43,706 nt of DNA from contig NZ_HE997626.1 of NCBI RefSeq assembly GCF_000312385.1, positions 2,143,832 to 2,187,537 of the forward strand, read 5' to 3'. This DNA comes from Tsukamurella sp. 1534 (GTDB lineage: Bacteria > Actinomycetota > Actinomycetes > Mycobacteriales > Mycobacteriaceae). Positions 1 to 7,778 of this stretch are shown here, in pieces. The first letter of the stretch is position 1. Every line of letters begins with the position of its first letter. The notes below the pieces were generated by a model. The model was not told the origin of the DNA. It was given only the letters and a program-made list of their open reading frames with translations, and made no database searches. A program made the position numbers and the translations under genes.

Positions 1-212
1 ACCCCGGCCGGGACGGCCGCGGGCAGGGCCAGGGCGGCGGCCGCGGCCAGGGAGGCGGTGCGCAGCGCGCGGGCCAGCAGCGGTCGGGCCAGCAGCGGTC
101 CGGCCAGCAGCGCCCCGCGCAGCACCGGCAGACACCGTCGGGCCAGGGACGCCCGCAGGGGCAGGGACGCGCGCAGCAGCCCCGGCGCCGCGCCACCCGC
201 CCCGCCGGCTGA
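1..212 (+). CDS. C-terminal tail of a Gly/Gln/Arg-rich protein, possibly a DEAD-box RNA helicase (partial)
   Basis: The frame starting at base 3 is open from the left edge to a TGA at 210-212 and reads as a disordered, basic tail rich in Gly, Gln and Arg, with short repeats such as RSGQQ and RGQGQ. The DNA here carries three near copies of a 15-base unit at about 70-115. Tails of this composition are usual at the C-terminus of actinobacterial RhlE/DeaD-type RNA helicases, where they bind RNA, but no catalytic motif lies in the window, so the family is a guess. Other low-complexity RNA-binding proteins would look the same. The gene is cut by the window edge. Two other frames are open across parts of this stretch but show only Ala/Arg/Pro composition. 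Confidence 0.45.
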   Translation, partial: PGRDGRGQGQGGGRGQGGGAQRAGQQRSGQQRSGQQRPAQHRQTPSGQGRPQGQGRAQQPRRRATRPAG

Positions 213-290
213 TCACCGCGGCGAATCGGGTAGCGCGCTACTCGTTCGCGGCCGCGCGAACCGGGGTCGAATGGATCCCGGAGGTGCACC

Positions 291-692
291 ATGAACGAAT
301 CGGATCGGCGCCAAGGGTCCGCGGCGGACGGGATCGAGATCCGGGTGCGGCGCCTGATCGACGGTGGCCGGCCGTGCGAAGCGATCGACGCCGCGACGAC
401 GGCCGTGGCGCTCGCGCCGCTGCGCGAATCCGCGCAGCGCGCGCTGGTGCGGGCGCACCTGGCGGCCGGGGACCTCTGCGAGGCACGGGCCGCGGTGCAG
501 CGGTACGCGCAGGTGACGCGGCGCGAGCTGGGCGCCGAACCCGCGCACGAGTTCTGGGCGATGGTCGGGATGTCGTCGTGGACCCATCGGCACCACAGCC
601 GCGCCGACCGGCGATCAGCCCCCGCGGCTGATCCGCAGCACCTCGTCCTCCGTGGGCGGGCTCGCGGCGTGGTGGCTCAGGCACATCGGTGA
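291..692 (+). CDS. Small stand-alone BTAD-domain protein
   Basis: A 133-residue protein whose residues about 14-93 match the bacterial transcriptional activator domain (BTAD), a tetratricopeptide-like helical fold: LIDGGRPCEAIDAA, then LAPLRESAQRALVRAHLAAG, then RRELGAEPAHEF. BTAD is normally the second half of SARP/AfsR regulators after an OmpR-type DNA-binding domain. That domain is missing here and there is no room for it upstream. A GGAGG at 280-284, six bases before the ATG, supports the start. The last about 40 residues are low-complexity Arg/His and overlap the convergent ATPase gene by 78 bases. It may be a decayed SARP fragment or a protein-interaction adaptor; which is not visible. 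Confidence 0.65.
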   Translation: MNESDRRQGSAADGIEIRVRRLIDGGRPCEAIDAATTAVALAPLRESAQRALVRAHLAAGDLCEARAAVQRYAQVTRRELGAEPAHEFWAMVGMSSWTHRHHSRADRRSAPAADPQHLVLRGRARGVVAQAHR

Positions 693-3600
693 GTGCAGGC
701 GCACCGTCGACTGCCCGGACCCCAGGTAGAAGTCGCCCGGACCCAGCCCGCCGATCGCGTCGATCCGCCCTCCGCGGGCGGCCGCCAGATCCTTCGCGGC
801 CTGGATCTGCACCGGCGCGTTGAGCTTCCCGTAGAAGTGGGTGGCGCTGTTCCCGACGACCTTGTTGTGCAGGCCCGTCGGCGACTGCGTCGCGAACACC
901 AGCCCCAGTCCGTACTTTCGGGCCTGCGAGGCCAGCAGCAGCGTCGACTCCGTGGACGGCTTCACGGCCCCCGACGGGGCGATCTGCTGCGCCTCGTCCA
1001 TCACCATCAGCCACCCCAGGGGCTCATCGCCCGCCGGGCGGCGCTTGATCCAGGAGAACAGCGCCAGCTGCAGCTGGGCGACGAACGTCTGCCGCTGCGT
1101 CTCGTCGGGCAGGCCGATCAGGCTGATCACCGAGATCCGCGCCCGCTTGCCGTCCGCCGGGGTGAGCAGCGCCGCCGGGGCCACGGCCTCGCCGCTGCCG
1201 CCGAGCAGCGGGTTGTTGATGAGCGCTGCCTGCAGGTTCTCCGCCAGGTCCGGGGCCAGCTTGTCGGCGCTGGCCAGGCTGCTGCGGCTCGAATCCCAGT
1301 CCCGCAGGAAGTCGGCGAAGCCCCGGATGTCGGAGCGGTCCACCTGCCGGGCGTACGCACCCAGCGCCTCGCGGAGGATCGCGCGTTGCTGCTCCCGTCG
1401 CGAACCGCCCACGCCCACATGCTGTTCCAGTGCGCTCGCGGACGCCTCCACGGCCATCATGAAGCCCTCCCGGGCCTCCTGCGCCTCGACCCCGTCGCCC
1501 CCGGTGCCCGCGCGCAGCGCCGCGAAGTCCGGAATGGGCTGCAGCACCAGCGGTCTCGCCGACGGGCGGTTCGGCGTCCACACCACCACATCGGTGTCGT
1601 CGAGGTAGCGCCGGGCCCGGTCCGCATCGCCGGGGCCCCAGCCCGACGGTGCCTCGGGCCACGCCTCGCCCAGCCGGGACAGGTCGTTGTTCGGGTCCAG
1701 CACGATCGCCGAGACGCCGCGCAGCGCGCACTCCTCGATGATCCGGCGCAGCAGCACCGTCTTCCCCGAGCCGGATCCGGCGAACACCGCCGTGTGCCTG
1801 CGCAGGTCGGCCGGGTCCACGGTGATCTCGCGGTCGCCCGCGGCGAGACCGACGACGATCGCGCCGTGCTCGGGGTCCGCCACCGCGACCGCGGCCGGGG
1901 GAGCGGCGGGCTCGGTACGGGCGGGCACCCCGCCCAGCATGATGTCGGCGACCGCACTCGACAACCCGCCCACGCGTCCCACTGCGTCTCCGGGGATGAG
2001 GCTGCGGGCCCGGCGGTTCGACGCCGGGGCGCGGCGGTCGGGCGCCGCCGCCGGCGGGGTCTCGAGCCCCGTGAACAGCCGCAGCCCGTGAGCCGGGCGG
2101 CGCGACGCGAGCCACTCGTCCAGCCCCTCGGGGGCGCTCGCGATGATCCGGCCGAGCGCGTCGAGCGACGCGAGATCGGCCTCGTCGAGGGGGAGGAGTT
2201 CCGCGCCGCGGTCCAGCGCGTCGGCGATCACCGCCGACGCCTTCGGGCTGGTGGGCCACGGCGTGGAGCGCAGCAGGAACAGCCGTCGGCGGTCCTGGCC
2301 CGCCGTGAGGCCGGCGCTCGTGGCGGCCGCCAGCACACGGTTGGTGGCCGCGACGGGGTTCGGCGCGGGCACGGCGCGGAACGCCCAGTGCTGCTCGTCC
2401 TCGACGCGGCCCGGGAGCCGGCGCCGCAGCCGCGCGTCCAACTGCTTTCCGCCGCGCTCGATCTGGAAGCCGTCGCCGCCGTCCTCCCGGGTCCAGGCGC
2501 GCAGGCCCCCGTCGAGCAGCGCCGCCATCCGCTTATCGGCGACGGCCTGGTCGGTCGCCACGTCGCCGACCCGCGCCGTCATCCGCAGCTTCGCGAACTG
2601 CGCGTCGATCGCCGCCAGGGCGTTCTCGGGAGCGGGCTCCGGCTCCGGCGGCGCAACGGCGGCGGTGGCCGCCCCGCGGCCGGGCCCGTCGTCGAACGAA
2701 CCGAGCTCGAAATCCGTTCTGGTGGAGACACAGCTGCGGATGTGGGCGTCCACCCGGGTCAGCAGATCGCGCGGCGTGTGGTGCACGGCGCTCGCGAAGG
2801 CCTCCGGCGCGACCGGCCACGTGGGGTGCGGCGGCACGAAGTCCTTGGACCGGTACGCCGTGGCCAGGCGGCGCTCCACGATGGCGCGGGCCAGGGCACC
2901 GTCGGGCAGCGACTTCAGCGGGCCCACCACCCGGAACCGCGCCGCCACCGACGCGGTGGCCCTGCCGGACAACGTCTCCCACGCCGTCGGCAGCATGCAG
3001 GCGACGGTCACCGTGCGGTACAGGCCCTGCCGCAGCGCCATCAGTCCGTGACCCACCTGCTCGATCACCTCGTTCTCCGCGGCGTCCGGCGCCTCCAGCC
3101 GGGCGACGGACTGCGCCAGCAGCGTGTCGATCTGGTCGACCGCGAACACCGTGGCCCCCGTCTCGGCCATGAACGCCGAGACCGCGCGCACCGTCTCCAC
3201 CGCGGGGAAGCCGTGCGCCGGCAGGCCCCAGTGCAGTCGCTCCGCCGCCGTCTCCTCGACCTCGATGTCCTCCAGGAACGCCGAACCCAGGTCCGCCAGA
3301 CGGGAATCGGGGGAGGCCAGGAGCACCAGCGCGCGCAGCACCCCGTGGTACTGCCGCACCTGCGGGCGCCGCTTCGACATCGCCGCGACGAGCGCGTCCA
3401 GCCCCGCCGGGGTGGGCACCGCGTCGCCGGAGAACTCGCGGCGGTGCGCCCGCGACAGCCCCGCCTCGTCGGAGAGCAGCCAGATCAGCTGCTGCAGCTG
3501 CGTCTCGTGGTCCCGCGCCGGGCGGAGCAGGGAACTGCGCAACGAGGTGAGCGCCGCGCGCCAGAAGTCCGACGCGTCGAGCAGTTCCAGCAACACGAAG

Positions 3601-3878
3601 TAGTGGCCGCGGTTCTGGACCTCGTCGCGGAACCGGGTGAGCAGGTGCGTCTTCCCGGTCCCGGCGTTGCCGGTGACGACGAGGCCCGTCGGGGAGGCGC
3701 CGGTCGAGGCGACCGCGTCGCCGAGGGCGTCCTCGAGGTCCTCCCACACGTCGGTGTGCAGCCCCTCGACGTGGACGAACCGCGTTTCGGCGGCCGAGTC
3801 CCACACCTCCTCGTAGGTGGGCGCCCAGCTCAGGCGGACGGAACGCAGCGCGGCGCGCTGGACGTCGGAGAGCGTCAT
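615..3878 (-). CDS. Large dual-ATPase protein: AAA-type N-terminal NTPase plus C-terminal HerA/FtsK-like NTPase
   Basis: A 1087-residue protein. The N-terminal half has a Walker A (GNAGTGKT, 70-77) and Walker B (VFAVDQID, 244-251). The C-terminal third has a second Walker A (GSGSGKT, 701-707), the HerA/VirB4-type LDPNND segment (727-732), Walker B (LMVMDEAQQ, 957-965) and FATQSP (995-1000), matching HerA/DUF87 translocases. A Pro/Glu-rich linker (about 400-425) leads to a middle segment (about 470-590) of unassigned fold. The ATG at 3878 overlaps the stop of the upstream winged-helix gene (ATGA, 3875-3878), so they form one operon; longer upstream starts would lie inside that gene. HerA proteins move DNA in repair and in several anti-phage systems. 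A DNA-directed role is inferred; no nuclease motif is certain. Confidence 0.85.
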   Translation of the reverse strand: MTLSDVQRAALRSVRLSWAPTYEEVWDSAAETRFVHVEGLHTDVWEDLEDALGDAVASTGASPTGLVVTGNAGTGKTHLLTRFRDEVQNRGHYFVLLELLDASDFWRAALTSLRSSLLRPARDHETQLQQLIWLLSDEAGLSRAHRREFSGDAVPTPAGLDALVAAMSKRRPQVRQYHGVLRALVLLASPDSRLADLGSAFLEDIEVEETAAERLHWGLPAHGFPAVETVRAVSAFMAETGATVFAVDQIDTLLAQSVARLEAPDAAENEVIEQVGHGLMALRQGLYRTVTVACMLPTAWETLSGRATASVAARFRVVGPLKSLPDGALARAIVERRLATAYRSKDFVPPHPTWPVAPEAFASAVHHTPRDLLTRVDAHIRSCVSTRTDFELGSFDDGPGRGAATAAVAPPEPEPAPENALAAIDAQFAKLRMTARVGDVATDQAVADKRMAALLDGGLRAWTREDGGDGFQIERGGKQLDARLRRRLPGRVEDEQHWAFRAVPAPNPVAATNRVLAAATSAGLTAGQDRRRLFLLRSTPWPTSPKASAVIADALDRGAELLPLDEADLASLDALGRIIASAPEGLDEWLASRRPAHGLRLFTGLETPPAAAPDRRAPASNRRARSLIPGDAVGRVGGLSSAVADIMLGGVPARTEPAAPPAAVAVADPEHGAIVVGLAAGDREITVDPADLRRHTAVFAGSGSGKTVLLRRIIEECALRGVSAIVLDPNNDLSRLGEAWPEAPSGWGPGDADRARRYLDDTDVVVWTPNRPSARPLVLQPIPDFAALRAGTGGDGVEAQEAREGFMMAVEASASALEQHVGVGGSRREQQRAILREALGAYARQVDRSDIRGFADFLRDWDSSRSSLASADKLAPDLAENLQAALINNPLLGGSGEAVAPAALLTPADGKRARISVISLIGLPDETQRQTFVAQLQLALFSWIKRRPAGDEPLGWLMVMDEAQQIAPSGAVKPSTESTLLLASQARKYGLGLVFATQSPTGLHNKVVGNSATHFYGKLNAPVQIQAAKDLAAARGGRIDAIGGLGPGDFYLGSGQSTVRLHSPMCLSHHAASPPTEDEVLRISRGG

Positions 3879-4525
3879 CCGGCCACCCGCATCGCGTGCA
3901 GGTACCGGCCGCCCAGGTACAGCGCTGCGGCGCGGTCCTCGGCGGTGAGGGCCTTGAGGTTGTCCTCGGCCACGATGTGCACGCCGGGCTCGGGGTACAG
4001 CGCGGCGAGCGCACCGTCGACCGCCTCCCGGGGGAGATCGACGGGGAGCGCCCCCCGCAGGTCCTTGAGGGCCACCCACGCGCCGGCCGCCGGCGCCGCG
4101 ATCCGGTACGCCGCGAGCACCCGCTCGGTCACGTCGACCTCAGTCGCGGAATCGGACTGCGGTGCAGCGGACTCCGGCACCATCACCTCGCCGAGCGCGA
4201 GGGACTCGCGGCGCAGGTACCGGCCCAGGCCGGCGGCGAAGGTCAGCAGCGCCCGCAGCTGCGGGGTGGCGCGCGCCGGAGGCTCCGCCTCCAGCAGGTC
4301 GGCGGCGGCCGCCCAACCGCGGTCGGTGAGCGAGAGCGTCAGCGCGCGCCGGGCCCCGACCTCCACGTCGAGCAGGCCCCGCCGCACCAGCCGCTCCCGG
4401 GACGGCCTGTCCAGCGCCGGGCCCCGTCGGGCCAGGTCCGGGTTGCGCACCGGACCCGCCTCCGCGGCGAGCACCAGAAGGACCGCCGTCTCCGTGGCTG
4501 TCAGCCCGGCCGTCGACTCGCTCAC
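3875..4525 (-). CDS. Winged-helix (MarR-like) partner protein of the dual ATPase
   Basis: A 216-residue protein starting with GTG at 4525; the minus strand carries GAGGGGG about six bases upstream. Residues about 8-65 look like a winged-helix fold: a helix with TATETAVLLVLAAEAG, a second helix with RPSRERLVRRGLL, then a wing-like LTLSLTDRG stretch. The rest is helical, with a second short domain after about residue 130 (VTERVLAAYRIAAPAAGAW to the end). It is translationally coupled to the dual ATPase, suggesting it recruits that enzyme to DNA or controls it. A candidate -10 (CATAAT) lies at 4563-4558 on the minus strand, without a clear -35. I do not recognise the exact family; a plain MarR-type repressor is also possible. 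Confidence 0.75.
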   Translation of the reverse strand: MSESTAGLTATETAVLLVLAAEAGPVRNPDLARRGPALDRPSRERLVRRGLLDVEVGARRALTLSLTDRGWAAAADLLEAEPPARATPQLRALLTFAAGLGRYLRRESLALGEVMVPESAAPQSDSATEVDVTERVLAAYRIAAPAAGAWVALKDLRGALPVDLPREAVDGALAALYPEPGVHIVAEDNLKALTAEDRAAALYLGGRYLHAMRVAG

Positions 4526-4637
4526 CCGCGTCCCCCTCGCCGTCGATCAACGTACGCATTATGGACGGACTCCCCGGCGGCCCGCCGGACATCCGTCGGC
4601 GCGTCAGCACCGCCGCGCGACGGCGCGCCGGAACGAT

Positions 4638-4667
4638 TTGAAGACGACCTGCGTGTTCGCCTATCAT
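4638..4667 (+). promoter_or_regulatory. SigA-type promoter of the rplN operon
   Basis: TTGAAG (4638-4643), an 18-base spacer and TATCAT (4662-4667). The sequence GGTTGCCTG begins five bases after the -10, and the same nine bases occur at the same distance in the rpsH promoter. The leader to the rplN GTG is about 110 nt, with the ribosome binding site TAGGAGA just before the start. Confidence 0.75.
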
Positions 4668-4786
4668 GGACCGGTTGCCTGAGTTCCGGGCGCGCTCGCG
4701 CATGCCCGCGGACGCAGGCGACGGACCGCGCGTGTTCGGGTCGGAATCCGACACGTATCTCATCCAGGTCTTTAGGAGACTAGCTA

Positions 4787-5155
4787 GTGATTCAGCAGGA
4801 ATCGCGAGTGCGGGTCGCCGACAACACCGGCGCGAAGGAAATCCTTTGCATCCGGGTTCTCGGAGGAAGCTCGCGCCGCTACGCCGGCATCGGCGACGTC
4901 ATCGTCGCCACCGTCAAGGACGCGATCCCCGGCGGCAACGTCAAGCGCGGCGAGGTCGTCAAGGCCGTGATCGTGCGCACCTCCAAGGAGCGCCGCCGTC
5001 CGGACGGGTCGTACATCAAGTTCGACGAGAACGCCGCCGTCATCATCAAGAACGACAACGATCCGCGTGGCACGCGCATCTTCGGCCCGGTCGGCCGCGA
5101 GCTGCGCGACAAGAAGTTCATGAAGATCGTCTCGCTGGCTCCGGAGGTGCTCTAG
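4787..5155 (+). CDS. rplN: 50S ribosomal protein L14 (uL14)
   Basis: 122 residues, the usual bacterial length, beginning [18 protein letters not shown] and ending in the typical [14 protein letters not shown]14 binds 23S rRNA, lies at the subunit interface (bridges B5 and B8) and contacts L19. The start is GTG at 4787, preceded by TAGGAGA. It opens the first half of the spc operon here. In most bacteria rplN follows rpmC-rpsQ directly; in this genome the unrelated minus-strand ATPase operon sits just upstream, so rplN has its own promoter. Confidence 0.98.
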   Translation: MIQQESRVRVADNTGAKEILCIRVLGGSSRRYAGIGDVIVATVKDAIPGGNVKRGEVVKAVIVRTSKERRRPDGSYIKFDENAAVIIKNDNDPRGTRIFGPVGRELRDKKFMKIVSLAPEVL

Positions 5156-5157
5156 TC

Positions 5158-5463
5158 ATGAAGGTGCACAAGGGCGACACCGTCATCGTGATCTCGGGCC
5201 CCGATAAGGGTGCCAAGGGCAAGGTCATCGAGGCCTTCCCCAAGAACGAGAAGGTCCTCGTCGAGGGCGTGAACCGGATCAAGAAGCACACCTCCGCGTC
5301 TGCGACCGCGCAGGGCGGGATCGAGGTCAAGGAGGCCCCGATCCACGCCTCGAACGTCATGGTCATCGACTCGGACGGCAACCCCACCCGCGTGGGCTAC
5401 CGGACCGATGAGGAGACCGGCAAGCGCGTGCGGATTTCCCGCAAGAACGGGAAGGACATCTGA
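5158..5463 (+). CDS. rplX: 50S ribosomal protein L24 (uL24)
   Basis: 101 residues starting [22 protein letters not shown], which is the KOW motif of L24, followed by the GVNRIKKHT segment. L24 binds the 5' domain of 23S rRNA and starts assembly of the large subunit. The ATG is two bases after the rplN stop, and its ribosome binding site (GGAGGT) lies inside the end of rplN, so translation is coupled. Confidence 0.98.
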   Translation: MKVHKGDTVIVISGPDKGAKGKVIEAFPKNEKVLVEGVNRIKKHTSASATAQGGIEVKEAPIHASNVMVIDSDGNPTRVGYRTDEETGKRVRISRKNGKDI

Positions 5464-5465
5464 TT

Positions 5466-6029
5466 ATGAGCACCGCTGAGAAGACCCAGCCGCGCCTGAA
5501 GGCCCGGTACAAGGACGAGATCAAGTCCGCGCTGAACGACGAGTTCAAGTACGACAACGTGATGCAGATCCCGGGTGTCGTGAAGGTGGTCGTGAACATG
5601 GGCGTCGGCGACGCCGCCCGCGACGCCAAGCTGATCAACGGCGCGGTCGACGACCTCGCCCTGATCACCGGCCAGAAGCCGGAGATCCGCAAGGCCCGCA
5701 AGTCCATCGCGCAGTTCAAGCTGCGTGAGGGCATGCCGATCGGCGCGCGCGTCACGCTGCGCGGCGACCGCATGTGGGAGTTCCTCGATCGCCTCACCTC
5801 GATCGCGCTGCCCCGTATCCGCGACTTCCGCGGCCTCAACGGCAACCAGTTCGACGGCAACGGCAACTACACGTTCGGCCTGAACGAGCAGTCGATGTTC
5901 CACGAGATCGACGTGGACAAGATCGACCGCCCGCGCGGCATGGACATCACCGTCGTCACCACCGCCACCAACAATGAGGAAGGCCGTGCGCTCCTGAAGC
6001 ACCTCGGCTTCCCCTTCAAGGAGAACTGA
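5466..6029 (+). CDS. rplE: 50S ribosomal protein L5 (uL5)
   Basis: 187 residues with the L5 signature [20 protein letters not shown] and the conserved [17 protein letters not shown] loop. L5 binds 5S rRNA with L18 and forms part of bridge B1b to S13. It begins two bases after the rplX stop. Confidence 0.98.
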   Translation: MSTAEKTQPRLKARYKDEIKSALNDEFKYDNVMQIPGVVKVVVNMGVGDAARDAKLINGAVDDLALITGQKPEIRKARKSIAQFKLREGMPIGARVTLRGDRMWEFLDRLTSIALPRIRDFRGLNGNQFDGNGNYTFGLNEQSMFHEIDVDKIDRPRGMDITVVTTATNNEEGRALLKHLGFPFKEN

Positions 6030-6032
6030 GCC

Positions 6033-6218
6033 ATGGCAAAGAAGGCGCTGGTCAACAAGGCCAACAAGAAGCCGAAGTTCGCCGTTCGCGCGTACACCCG
6101 CTGCAACAAGTGCGGCCGCCCGCACTCGGTGTTCCGCAAGTTCGGCCTGTGCCGTGTGTGCCTGCGCGAGATGGCGCACAAGGGCGAGCTCCCCGGCGTG
6201 CACAAGAGCAGCTGGTGA
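6033..6218 (+). CDS. rpsN: 30S ribosomal protein S14 type Z (uS14, zinc-binding)
   Basis: 61 residues with two CxxC pairs ([20 protein letters not shown]), the zinc-ribbon form also called rpsZ or rpsN1. S14 completes the 30S head late in assembly. In mycobacteria this gene is followed at once by rpsH. Here it is followed by a strong terminator and about 8 kb of unrelated genes. Confidence 0.97.
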   Translation: MAKKALVNKANKKPKFAVRAYTRCNKCGRPHSVFRKFGLCRVCLREMAHKGELPGVHKSSW

Positions 6219-6255
6219 GCCGAACCCGGGCCTGACCCGGGGCTGATCCACGCGA

Positions 6256-6290
6256 GGGCGCGCATCCCGGTTTCGGGGTGCGCGCCCTTC
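6256..6290 (+). terminator. Intrinsic-type terminator after rpsN
   Basis: GGGCGCGCATCCC (6256-6268) pairs with GGGGTGCGCGCCC (6275-6287) as a 13-bp stem with one G-U pair and a six-base loop. It is followed by TTCGTCGTGTCCGGG rather than a run of T. It closes the first half of the split spc operon. Confidence 0.8.
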
Positions 6291-6330
6291 GTCGTGTCCG
6301 GGGTGGCGCGGTCGTGTCCGGGGTGGCGCG
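6291..6330. repeat. Perfect tandem duplication of a 20-bp unit
   Basis: Bases 6291-6310 and 6311-6330 are identical (each begins GTCGTGTCCGG and ends GGCGCG). The unit includes most of the terminator tail, so the duplication starts at the end of the rpsN transcript and lies at the junction with the inserted gene block. Confidence 0.9.
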
Positions 6331-6414
6331 CGGGCCCGTGCGCAGGGCGAGGTGCATCACGAAACGGTTGCAGGATTCCTGGAGTTACCGACTGGTTCAC
6401 TATGCTGTCATCTC

Positions 6415-7770
6415 ATGTTGGTGCGTGCAGACGCCGCGCTCCCTCGCGGACCCCGGGATCGGAATCCCCGTCGTGCCTGGGGGAGGCGGGAATGGACCCG
6501 GGTGGTCGCGGTGATGGTCGCGTTCGTCCTCGCGATCGAGGCGGCCGCGATCCTCTACGGCTTGCGCGGCCCGGTGCGGCTGCTGCTCGACGATTTCGTC
6601 GGCCGGCCGATGGCCGGCGAGGTCAAGGTCGCGGCCCTCGCACTCGCCCTGATCTGCATGCCGAAGCGGCTGCGGTGGCCGTTCGTCGGCACCGTCGCCG
6701 GGGTGGAGGTGCTGTTCAACGCCGAACGCCTCATCGCGGGCGGCCCGATGCACTTCGGGAACGGCGTGATGTGGGCGCTCGCCGGGCTCGCGGTGTACGC
6801 CTCCTGGTGGCTGCGCGGCCGGGAGCAGGCGGTCACGCTCAAGGCCGTCGGCATCGCGGCCGTCCTGATCGTCACCAGCCGGGTCTCCGGGGTGTGGCTC
6901 GAACTCACCATGCAGGCGCTGCCCTACGTCGCCGACCACTTCGTGGAGATCGCCGACCGCGCGCTCGGCAGCCCGTCCTGGGTGATGGGCCGGTTCGTGC
7001 ACGAGCACGGCTGGTACCTGTGGCTGATCACCAAGGTGTACACGTACCTGCCCGTCGGGGCGGCCGTGGTCGCCTACTTCCAACTGCGCCGCAGCTCCAC
7101 CGAGGGCTTCCCGCGGCACCACATCGTGCGGTCGTTCATCCTGATCGGCGCCATCGGGCCGATCGTCTACTTCCTGTTCCCCGTCGTGGGCCCCGCCTAC
7201 GCCTTCGGTGATCAGGTGCCCGGCGCCGGCTGGCTGAACGTGTGGCCGCACGTCCTGCCCACGTCGCTCGAGCCGGTGTCCGCGTACTTCAGCCAGCTCG
7301 CGCCGCGCAACTGCATGCCCAGCCTGCACACCGCCTGGGCCACCGCGATCCTGCTGCACGCGCTCCGCGGGCCGCGCATCGTCAAGGCGTTCGGCGTGTT
7401 CTGGTTCGTGTGCACCCTGTCCGCGACCCTCGGCATCGGCGCCCACTACGGCGTGGACCTCGTGGCCGGCTTCGTCTTCGCGCTCACCCTGGAGGCCGCG
7501 CTGGTACGGCCCGAGGACGGCTGGCACCGCCGCCGCGTGCTGACCGTCGCGGGTGGCGCGGCCGCGTTCGCCGCGATCCTGCTGTGCATCCGCTACCTCA
7601 GCGTGCCCATGGCCACCGGCGGGCCGATCGTCCCCGCGCTGCTGCTGGGGACCGCGGCCGCCGTGGCGTACGCGTTCTCGCGGGTCGCGTACCCGTCGAG
7701 CGGCGGGGTGCTGGCGGCCCCGTCGGGCATGGGCGAGCGGCCGGTCGTGGTCACCTCGCCGCTACCCTGA
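6415..7770 (+). CDS. PAP2-superfamily integral membrane protein (AUR1-like)
   Basis: A 451-residue polytopic membrane protein. It has the PAP2 core motifs NCMPSLHTAW (His305) and GAHYGVDLVAGF (His344, Asp348), the usual phosphatase/transferase histidines. The arrangement resembles the PAP2_3 branch that includes inositol phosphorylceramide synthases. Such enzymes act on lipid phosphates or transfer phospho-head groups at the membrane; the substrate here is unknown. The ATG at 6415 was chosen because a -10 (TATGCT, 6401-6406) lies eight bases before it and no ribosome binding site is present, which suggests a leaderless mRNA. An in-frame ATG at 6352 would lie upstream of this promoter. Confidence 0.85.
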   Translation: MLVRADAALPRGPRDRNPRRAWGRREWTRVVAVMVAFVLAIEAAAILYGLRGPVRLLLDDFVGRPMAGEVKVAALALALICMPKRLRWPFVGTVAGVEVLFNAERLIAGGPMHFGNGVMWALAGLAVYASWWLRGREQAVTLKAVGIAAVLIVTSRVSGVWLELTMQALPYVADHFVEIADRALGSPSWVMGRFVHEHGWYLWLITKVYTYLPVGAAVVAYFQLRRSSTEGFPRHHIVRSFILIGAIGPIVYFLFPVVGPAYAFGDQVPGAGWLNVWPHVLPTSLEPVSAYFSQLAPRNCMPSLHTAWATAILLHALRGPRIVKAFGVFWFVCTLSATLGIGAHYGVDLVAGFVFALTLEAALVRPEDGWHRRRVLTVAGGAAAFAAILLCIRYLSVPMATGGPIVPALLLGTAAAVAYAFSRVAYPSSGGVLAAPSGMGERPVVVTSPLP

Positions 7771-7778
7771 GCGGGTGG

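Noticed and set aside
70-115. CRISPR-like short repeats at the left edge
   Set aside because: They are codon-level repeats of a Gln/Arg/Gly-rich protein tail in an open frame.
693-4682. A 1329-codon open frame on the plus strand opposite the dual-ATPase gene
   Set aside because: It is the GC-rich antisense shadow of the minus-strand operon: Arg/Gln/His-rich, no domain, and it runs across the real ATGA junction. The minus-strand frame has Walker motifs.
6352-6414. Upstream in-frame ATG (6352) for the PAP2 gene
   Set aside because: It lies upstream of the likely -10 at 6401, and the extra residues look like non-coding sequence.
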